A stretch of 5,241 nt of DNA from an uncultured Desulfurellaceae bacterium (lineage in GTDB: Bacteria; Campylobacterota_A; Desulfurellia; Desulfurellales; Hippeaceae): positions 1-5,241 of the forward strand of contig CAJXLZ010000083.1 in assembly GCA_913056505.1 (NCBI GenBank). Direction: 5' to 3'. Made by a program: the position numbers and the translations under genes. Numbering within the stretch: position 1 is the first letter of the stretch; every line of letters begins with the position of its first letter. Positions 1 to 5,241 of the stretch are shown here, in pieces. Below the pieces are notes generated by a model. The model made no database searches, had not been told where the DNA came from, and was given only the letters and a program-made list of their open reading frames with translations.

Positions 1-592
1 GAAAATGAGTAGAACAGAAATCGCACGCGAGATAAGTTATGTTCCTCAGCGTTCTGAAACACCATTTATTACAGTTTTTGATGCAGTACTTTTAGGAAGG
101 AAGCCATATATAAATGGGATGTTACTAAAAAGGATATTAAAATAACAAATAATATTTTGAAGAGATTGGATCTTGAAAAGCTCTCTAAGGTATATTACTG
201 AACTTAGCGGCGGTGAATTTCAAAAAGTTGTTATTGCAAGAGCACTTGTACAACAGCCTGATGTAATGCTTTTGGATGAGCCAACAAGTAGTTTAGATAT
301 TAAAAATCAGTTTGAAGTGATGAGCATTATAAAAAAAGTCTCAAAAGTTCATAACATTGCATCTGTTGTTGTAATGCATGATATGAATCTTGCTTTGAAA
401 TTTTCTGATAAATTTGTACTTATGAAAAATGGAAAGATATTTGCATCTGGGGGAATGGAAATAATCACTCCTGAGAATATTGAATCAGTATATGAAATAC
501 CCGTTAGCATAGAAAAGATTAAGGGGCATATATTTGTAGAACCTATTTGTGAAACAGATTTTGATAGGGCTCACTCGTTTGTAAGATTATGA
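1..592 (+). pseudogene. Metal-chelate ABC transporter ATP-binding protein (FecE/BtuD type), frameshifted, 5' end outside window
   Basis: This is the distal part of an ABC ATPase of the iron-siderophore/cobalamin/metal-chelate import family, which powers uptake through a FecCD-like permease. The window opens about where residue 50 would lie, so the Walker A loop is upstream and not seen. Visible in order are the Q-loop (YVPQ, Gln codon 47-49), the signature LSGGEFQKV (from 203), Walker B VMLLDEPT (Asp-Glu at 275-280), the D-loop SSLD and the H-switch (VVMHD, His at 377-379), then an ordinary C-terminal tail. Two lesions break it. Near 112-115 one base seems lost: the entry frame (codons from 2) runs into TAA at 143-145, while the next frame continues as [10 protein letters not shown]...LDLEKLS. 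Near 181-188 about two bases seem lost in a CTCTCT run, returning to the original frame at [10 protein letters not shown]. The net change is minus three. The ATGA overlap with the methyltransferase and the nearby nikR suggest nickel or a nickel chelate as cargo, but the ATPase alone does not show the substrate. The family call is firm; inactivation is likely. Confidence 0.85.
589..592 (+). promoter_or_regulatory. ATGA stop/start overlap (translational coupling site)
   Basis: The ATPase stop TGA (590-592) overlaps the methyltransferase start ATG (589-591). No convincing Shine-Dalgarno lies just upstream, where the sequence is T-rich with only a short AGGG at 566-569, too far away to be ideal. 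This layout normally means that ribosomes finishing the upstream gene re-initiate on the next one. The overlap is directly visible; coupling is inferred. Because the ATPase reading frame is broken at 143, coupled expression may now be reduced. Confidence 0.6.
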
Positions 593-1389
593 CTAATTGG
601 AACAAAATTTGGAAAGATAAAAAATACCCTATGTGGATAAATAAAGGTGATATTGCAAATTACTGGGATAAAAATGCAGCAAAAAGATTCCACAGGCTTT
701 CTAAAAACAGAAGCTCATCAGAAAAGCAAGTGGAAGAACTCAATTTGAAACGAACGGATGTCGTACTTGATATTGGCTGCGGTACGGGAAGATTTACAAT
801 ACCTATCGCAAAAAGAGTGAAAACTGTCTATGGTATAGATGTTTCAAAAGAGATGTTGAAATTTGCAAAAAGAGAATCAGAAAAAGAAGGACTAAAGAAT
901 ATAAGTTTGATAAACGCTAATTTTGAAACATTTGATATAAATAAGATAGAAAAGGTAGATGTTTCAATAAGTTATAATTCTTTAGGTGTCTATGATATTA
1001 AAAAGGTACTTACAAAAATAAATAATTTAACAAAAAGAGATGTTTTCATATTTACATTTGCAGAAAAAGGAGAATGGCTGGACAAACGCCTTGCAGAAAT
1101 TGTATATGGAGAGCATATAAAAGATATACCACCAAGTGCAGAAATTATTTATAATCTACTTAAAGAAATGGGGATAGAGCCAGATTTTGAGGTAAGGCAC
1201 AATGTATGGAAGAGTGAATACAACAGTATGGAAGATGCGGTAAAGAAGATAACTGAGTTCTATAAGCTTGGAGACGGTTTAAAGAAAAAGGTAGAAAATT
1301 TTGTAAAGGAAAATTCTGTATATAATGGAGAAAAGTATGTACTCTCTCAGCAAAGAGACATTGCAAAAATACATTGGAGGGTAAAGTAA
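589..1389 (+). CDS. Class I SAM-dependent methyltransferase, intact, between two pseudogenes
   Basis: This is a 266-residue Rossmann-fold methyltransferase that would move a methyl group from S-adenosylmethionine to an unidentified acceptor. Motif I is clear at residues 58-68 ([11 protein letters not shown], the SAM-binding glycine loop). The acidic residue after strand 2 is Asp84 in [12 protein letters not shown] motif II/III-like stretch, [10 protein letters not shown], sits at about 107-116, followed by [11 protein letters not shown] at about 123-133 where the motif IV/substrate loop is expected. The N-terminal ~50 residues are rich in Trp, Lys and Arg (WNKIW, MWINKG, YWDKNA) and probably form a substrate cap. 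There is no signal peptide or membrane segment, so the product should be cytoplasmic. The ATG at 589 is chosen because it overlaps the ATPase stop as ATGA. The gene is co-directional with a FecE-like ATPase and nikR, one base pair-tight on both sides, so a role linked to a metal chelate or tetrapyrrole is plausible, but this is context inference only. The reading frame has no lesion, unlike both neighbours. The fold call is confident; the substrate is unknown. Confidence 0.85.
   Translation: MTNWNKIWKDKKYPMWINKGDIANYWDKNAAKRFHRLSKNRSSSEKQVEELNLKRTDVVLDIGCGTGRFTIPIAKRVKTVYGIDVSKEMLKFAKRESEKEGLKNISLINANFETFDINKIEKVDVSISYNSLGVYDIKKVLTKINNLTKRDVFIFTFAEKGEWLDKRLAEIVYGEHIKDIPPSAEIIYNLLKEMGIEPDFEVRHNVWKSEYNSMEDAVKKITEFYKLGDGLKKKVENFVKENSVYNGEKYVLSQQRDIAKIHWRVK
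1376..1381 (+). promoter_or_regulatory. Shine-Dalgarno (GGAGGG) for the nikR remnant
   Basis: GGAGGG lies eight bases before the ATG at 1390, inside the last codons of the methyltransferase gene. It is strong and well spaced, and it fixes 1390 as the original nikR start, which directly follows the methyltransferase TAA (1387-1389). No separate promoter space exists, so nikR was probably transcribed with the genes before it. Confidence 0.8.
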
Positions 1390-1814
1390 ATGGAAGATAG
1401 CAAGGTTGTACGCTTCGGTGTTTCTGTGAGGAAAAAATTATTTGATGCATTCGAAGAATTTATGAGGAGAAAGGGTTATGTAAAGCGTTCTAAAGCATTA
1501 AGGGATTGATGAGGAATGCAATTTTGGAAGAGGCATGGAAAAAGGAGGAAGGGGTAATTACTGCTGTTGTAATCATTATTTATAATCATGAAATACCATC
1601 CCTTACGGACAAAATCGTGGATATACAGCATAATTATCTGAATGAAGTAATCTTTTCTTCTCATATACATGTAAGCAAACTAAATTGTATGTAAATCATC
1701 GCAATACGAGGTAAAGTAAAACATATCCAAGAATTTTCAAAGGAATTTTCACGGCTTCGTGGTATAAAACTTGTAAGGGTTATTCCATCCACAACAGGCA
1801 AAGATGTGATTTAA
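1390..1814 (+). pseudogene. nikR: Nickel-responsive transcriptional regulator NikR, inactivated by a frameshift and a nonsense codon
   Basis: NikR is a ribbon-helix-helix repressor that, when loaded with nickel, binds operators of nickel-uptake genes and shuts them down. The first frame (1390-1509) gives 39 residues: the DNA-binding strand (VVRFGVSV), helix A and the start of helix B (KRSKALRD), then TGA at 1507-1509. One base missing at 1506-1508 would give RDLMRNAILEEAW and continue in the frame of 1506. That frame runs through the ACT-like metal-binding domain to a TAA at 1692-1694, where Glu is expected (NCM-E-IIAIRGKVK, as in archaeal and bacterial NikR). It stays open afterwards to TAA at 1812-1814, ending STTGKDVI. 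The joined protein is 141 residues, normal for NikR. The ligands corresponding to E. coli His76, His87, His89 and Cys95 are all present, at restored positions 81, 92, 94 and 100, each exactly five higher. Only the first 39 residues are translatable from the native start, which cuts the DNA-binding fold in helix B. The family call is very secure; loss of function is very likely unless the lesions are sequence errors. Confidence 0.9.
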
Positions 1815-1832
1815 AAGTATATCCCTGAACCC

Positions 1833-4800
1833 TTATTCAAGCTCCATAATCAAATCTCCATCTTCAATTGCATCGCCCTCCTTTAGAAGGATTCTTTTTA
1901 CCTTGCCATTGGTTATAGTCACTATCTTTGTTTCCATTTTCATAGCTTCCGTTATTGCGACAACCTGATTTTTCTTAACCACCTCTTTTTCGCTTACTTG
2001 TATTTTTACAATTGAACCCGGCATCGTAGCAATAATATGTTTGGGATTGGTTTTATCGCCCTTTTCATTCTGAATAATACTTTTGGCAGCAGTTTCATCC
2101 TTTATATCAACAAAACGCGTCTCGCCGTTTACAGTAAAGGTTAATCTCCTAAAGCCTTTGTCGTTAACATTACCTGCTGATATAAATTTAACAAAGAGTG
2201 TTTTCCCATCTTCTATATCCACAACCGTTTCTTCACCCCGCTTAAGCGGAAAGAAAAAGTCCTTTGTCGGAAGTATGGACACATCGCCATATTCTTTAAT
2301 AAATAGCTGGTAGTCTTTGAATACCTTGTCGTAAAGTGCGTAAGAAACGAGGTCGCGCTGTTTAATGTCGCCATTGCATATATCTTTTAAGTCTTCCTTT
2401 GCTTTATCAAAATCAAATTCCTTTAACAATTCCCCTGGTCTTACATTTATAGGTTCTTCATCCTTTAAAACCTTTTTTCTTAATGTCTCATCAAATCCGC
2501 CGTAAGGCTGCCCCAGATAACCTTTGAAATAATCAATTACACTTTGTGGCAATGACAGTTTATCTGCATCACGCTTAAAATCCTCAACACTCAAATTGTT
2601 TCTAACCAAAAATAACGCCAAATCCCCCACAACCTTTGATGACGGCGTAACTTTTATTATATTCCCAAGTGCCCTGTTCACATCGGCATACATCTTTTTA
2701 ATATCTTCCCATCTATCAAGCAACCCCATACTTGCAACCTGCGGCTTTAAATTGCTGTACTGTCCGCCCGGTATCTCATGATCATATACCTCAGCCGTCG
2801 GCCCTTTTAATCCGCTTTCAAACATAAAATAATATTCCCTTACCTTCTCCCAATAGTTAGCAATCGTTTCAAGTTTGCTCCTGTCCATACTTGATGCCTT
2901 ATCCGTATTATTTAATGCGGCTATGATTGAATTCATAGACGGCTGTGATGTTAATCCGCTCATTGAGCTTATGGCAACATCGACTATATCAACGCCAGAC
3001 TCTACTGCACATAAAACAGCAGCCTCGCCATTTCCACTCGTATCGTGTGTATGAAAGTGTATGGGAACACCAATTTCTTCTTTTAGAGCCTTAAATAACT
3101 TCTTGGATGCGTAAGGTTTGACCAGACCCGCCATATCTTTGATGGCAATAATGTCAGCACCCATTTTTTCAAGTTCTTTTGCAAGATTGACGTAGTAATT
3201 AAGGGTATATTTATCGCTCTTTTCATCCAATATGTTACCGGTATAACATATGGCGGGCTCACATACTTTGCCTAATTTTTTAACCTCTTCCATAGGAATC
3301 TTCATCTGTTCTGTCCAGTTTAAGCAATCGAATATTCTAAACACATCTATTCCGGCATTAGCAGCCTCAAGAATAAAAGACCTAACAACATTATCAGGAT
3401 AGTTAGTATATCCCACTGCATTGGAACCTCTAAGTAGCATCTGAAACAGTATATTGGGAATTTTCTCTTTCAACCGTTCTACTCTAACCCAAGGATCTTC
3501 CTTTAAAAAGCGATAAGCCACATCAAAGGTTGCACCGCCCCACATCTCAATAGAAAACAGCTTATTCTCATAGCGTGCAACATAATCCGCTATATCCAAC
3601 ATATCTTTCATTCTTACACGTGTAGCAAGCAACGATTGATGGGCATCTCTGAACGTTGTATCGCAGAATAGCACCTCTTTTGATGATTTAATCCAGTTAA
3701 TCACTCCTTCCAATCCCCTTCTTGCAAATATATCCCTCGACCCTTCAGGAATCCTCTCATCAAAATTAACAATAGGCTCCTCAACAGAAGGCAGCACCTT
3801 ATTTGCAGGTAATTCGCCGTAGGGGTGATTTACAACATTGTTGCCCAAAAATTTCACAATTTTTGTTGCCCTGTCTTTAGATTTTTTAAATTCGAAGAGT
3901 TCTGGATGCGTATCTAAAAAATTAACATTAAAATTGCAGCTGATAAAATCCGGATTTATCATAACATTCTCTAAAAATTTTATATTTGTTTTGACGCCTC
4001 TTACCCTAAATTCCCTTAATGCCCTGTTCATTTTCTTTGCTGCTTCTTCAAACTTCAAGCCGAATGATGATATTTTTACTAAAAGAGAGTCATAATACGG
4101 GCTTATAATTGCTCCTGTGTATGCGCTGCCGGCATCAAGTCTTATGCCGAATCCCACCGGAGAACGATATGCGTCAATTCTGCCGGCATGTGGTAAAAAA
4201 TCATTTTGAGGATCTTCCGTTGTAATTCTGCACTGTATAGCAAATCCTCTTTTCATTATATTTTCCTGTGTGCCTACGATATCCATTAATTTCTCATTTT
4301 GCGCAATTCTAATCTGTGCCTGCACTATATCTATTCCCGTTATCAATTCTGTTATCGTATGCTCAACCTGCAGTCTCGGATTAACTTCCAAAAAATAGTA
4401 GTGTTCCTTGTTTTCATCTACTAAAAATTCAAAAGTAGCAGCATTGGTTAAATGAGTATATTTTGCAAACTTAATGGCATCTTTATACATAGCATTAAGC
4501 AGTTTGTCCGGCATATTGATTGACGGCGCTATCTCTATCATTTTTTGATGTCTTCTCTGGATAGAACAATCTCTTTCAAATAGATGGACAACATTACCGA
4601 ATTTATCCGCTAATATTTGAATCTCTATATGCTTTGGATTTTCTATAACCTTCTCTGCAATTATATCGTCATTTCCAAAAGACTTTAACGCCTCGGATTT
4701 TGCCATATTATAGGCTGTTTCAAGCTCATCTTTAGAATTAACAATCCTCATACCCCTTCCACCACCACCTTTAGTGGCTTTAACTATTATGGGAAAAGAA

Positions 4801-5241
4801 AAATCGTCTGTAAACGACTTAAGCTCCTCAAAAGAGTTTATATTACCTCTACTGCCGGGTATTACAGGTATACCTGATTCTTCTGCCAATTCTTTTGAAC
4901 GCATCTTATCGCCAAATGCTTCCATTACATTATATTCCGGACCTATAAAAATTATACCGTTGGCTTCACATTTCCTCGCAAATTCCGCATTCTCAGATAA
5001 GAAACCATATCCCGGATGTATTGCATCTATATGTTTCTTTATGGCTAGGTCAATGATCTCATCCATAGATAGATAAGCCTGAATGGGATCTTTACCTTTA
5101 CCTATAAGATATGACTCGTCCGATTTATATCTATGGAGGGAATATCTGTCCTCATATGAATAAATTCCTATTGTTTCTATGCCTAATTCTGTAGCTGCTC
5201 TAAATACTCTTATAGCAATTTCGCCGCGATTGGCTACAAGC
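1833..5241 (-). CDS. pyc: Pyruvate carboxylase, single-chain, missing only its first few codons at the window edge
   Basis: This biotin enzyme makes oxaloacetate from pyruvate, bicarbonate and ATP, an anaplerotic step feeding the partial TCA cycle and aspartate-family synthesis. It is cytoplasmic and, in the family, a homotetramer. The open frame continues past the internal Met at 5066 to the edge, adding 58 residues beginning LVANRGEIAIR, which normally lies 5-10 residues from the true start. Thus 1135 residues are visible of about 1145. The order is biotin carboxylase (about 1-450; ATP-grasp loop KATKGGGGRGM at 154-164, EVNPRLQVEHT at 285-295), then carboxyltransferase (about 520-790). The latter has metal-binding Asp527 in DTTFRDAHQS, the lysine expected to be carboxylated at 701 (IAIKDMAG; codon 3138-3140), and metal-binding histidines in HFHTHD at 728-733. 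A central tetramerisation/allosteric region follows, then the biotinyl domain with EAMKMET (biotin Lys codon 1938-1940, 35th residue from the C-terminus, the usual distance). All catalytic landmarks are intact. The start codon, promoter and any acetyl-CoA dependence cannot be judged here. Single-chain Pyc, rather than split PycA/PycB, is certain from the continuous frame. Confidence 0.97.
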   Translation of the reverse strand, partial: LVANRGEIAIRVFRAATELGIETIGIYSYEDRYSLHRYKSDESYLIGKGKDPIQAYLSMDEIIDLAIKKHIDAIHPGYGFLSENAEFARKCEANGIIFIGPEYNVMEAFGDKMRSKELAEESGIPVIPGSRGNINSFEELKSFTDDFSFPIIVKATKGGGGRGMRIVNSKDELETAYNMAKSEALKSFGNDDIIAEKVIENPKHIEIQILADKFGNVVHLFERDCSIQRRHQKMIEIAPSINMPDKLLNAMYKDAIKFAKYTHLTNAATFEFLVDENKEHYYFLEVNPRLQVEHTITELITGIDIVQAQIRIAQNEKLMDIVGTQENIMKRGFAIQCRITTEDPQNDFLPHAGRIDAYRSPVGFGIRLDAGSAYTGAIISPYYDSLLVKISSFGLKFEEAAKKMNRALREFRVRGVKTNIKFLENVMINPDFISCNFNVNFLDTHPELFEFKKSKDRATKIVKFLGNNVVNHPYGELPANKVLPSVEEPIVNFDERIPEGSRDIFARRGLEGVINWIKSSKEVLFCDTTFRDAHQSLLATRVRMKDMLDIADYVARYENKLFSIEMWGGATFDVAYRFLKEDPWVRVERLKEKIPNILFQMLLRGSNAVGYTNYPDNVVRSFILEAANAGIDVFRIFDCLNWTEQMKIPMEEVKKLGKVCEPAICYTGNILDEKSDKYTLNYYVNLAKELEKMGADIIAIKDMAGLVKPYASKKLFKALKEEIGVPIHFHTHDTSGNGEAAVLCAVESGVDIVDVAISSMSGLTSQPSMNSIIAALNNTDKASSMDRSKLETIANYWEKVREYYFMFESGLKGPTAEVYDHEIPGGQYSNLKPQVASMGLLDRWEDIKKMYADVNRALGNIIKVTPSSKVVGDLALFLVRNNLSVEDFKRDADKLSLPQSVIDYFKGYLGQPYGGFDETLRKKVLKDEEPINVRPGELLKEFDFDKAKEDLKDICNGDIKQRDLVSYALYDKVFKDYQLFIKEYGDVSILPTKDFFFPLKRGEETVVDIEDGKTLFVKFISAGNVNDKGFRRLTFTVNGETRFVDIKDETAAKSIIQNEKGDKTNPKHIIATMPGSIVKIQVSEKEVVKKNQVVAITEAMKMETKIVTITNGKVKRILLKEGDAIEDGDLIMELE

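Noticed and set aside
173..592. A 139-residue protein starting at TTG 173 as an independent gene
   Set aside because: It lacks Walker A and the Q-loop, and the sequence upstream continues the same ATPase family in shifted frames, so it is the tail of the broken gene.
1160..1450. Minus-strand 96-residue open frame opposite the methyltransferase and nikR
   Set aside because: It is antisense to a clear methyltransferase, has low-complexity composition and no recognisable motif. It is a shadow frame.
1500..1512. Programmed ribosomal frameshift at the GAT TGA junction of nikR, or at 107-118 in the ATPase
   Set aside because: No X XXY YYZ slippery heptamer or RF2-like CTT TGA site is present, and nikR has a second, nonsense lesion that recoding would not explain.
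1541..1548. AAAGGAGG as a ribosome binding site inside nikR
   Set aside because: It encodes the Lys/Glu-rich linker expected in NikR, and no ATG, GTG or TTG follows at useful spacing.
1506..1694. A 62-residue protein starting at TTG 1506 as an independent small gene
   Set aside because: It is the middle part of NikR. The family continues both before it (1390-1506) and after its stop (1695-1811).
1774..1835. Inverted repeat TAAGGGTT (1774-1781) and AACCCTTA (1828-1835) as a terminator
   Set aside because: The arms are only eight bases with a 46-base loop and no T-run follows, so it is likely chance.
2671..4030. Direct repeat GCCCTGTTCA at 2671-2680 and 4021-4030 within pyc
   Set aside because: Both copies encode Asn-Arg-Ala-Leu in unrelated parts of pyruvate carboxylase. 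This is coincidental codon reuse.
5064..5066. Met at 5066 as the true start of pyruvate carboxylase
   Set aside because: The frame stays open to the window edge and encodes the conserved N-terminus LVANRGEIAIR of the biotin carboxylase domain.

Overview
The window is AT-rich DNA, with frequent AGA/AGG arginine and ATA isoleucine codons. It looks like a low-GC Gram-positive anaerobe of the Clostridia type (Bacillota). That placement is an inference from base composition, codon use and gene content (NikR plus a single-chain pyruvate carboxylase); no rRNA or other phylogenetic marker is present.

Left part, plus strand (1-1814): three tightly packed genes that look like the 3' end of a metal-uptake operon. 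The first is the distal part of a FecE/BtuD-type ABC-transporter ATPase, broken by two small indels. The second is an intact class I SAM-dependent methyltransferase that overlaps the ATPase stop as ATGA. The third is a nikR nickel-responsive repressor gene that starts immediately after the methyltransferase stop, behind a good Shine-Dalgarno. It is broken by a one-base frameshift and a GAA-to-TAA-type nonsense codon. Joining the frames restores a complete 141-residue NikR with all four nickel ligands at canonical spacing, so the decay appears recent.

Right part, minus strand (1833-5241): a near-complete single-chain pyruvate carboxylase (biotin carboxylase, carboxyltransferase and biotinyl domains). 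Only the first few codons lie beyond the window edge. It converges on the nikR remnant across an 18-base gap with no visible terminator.

Working picture: a nickel (or metal-chelate) uptake operon and its own regulator are decaying beside a well-preserved anaplerotic gene, with the methyltransferase still open. I see no RNA gene, CRISPR array, insertion sequence or phage element, and no gene-free stretch longer than 300 bases. I do not see a wholly new system. The most notable signal is the selective, apparently recent inactivation of the transporter ATPase and its nickel sensor around an intact methyltransferase.
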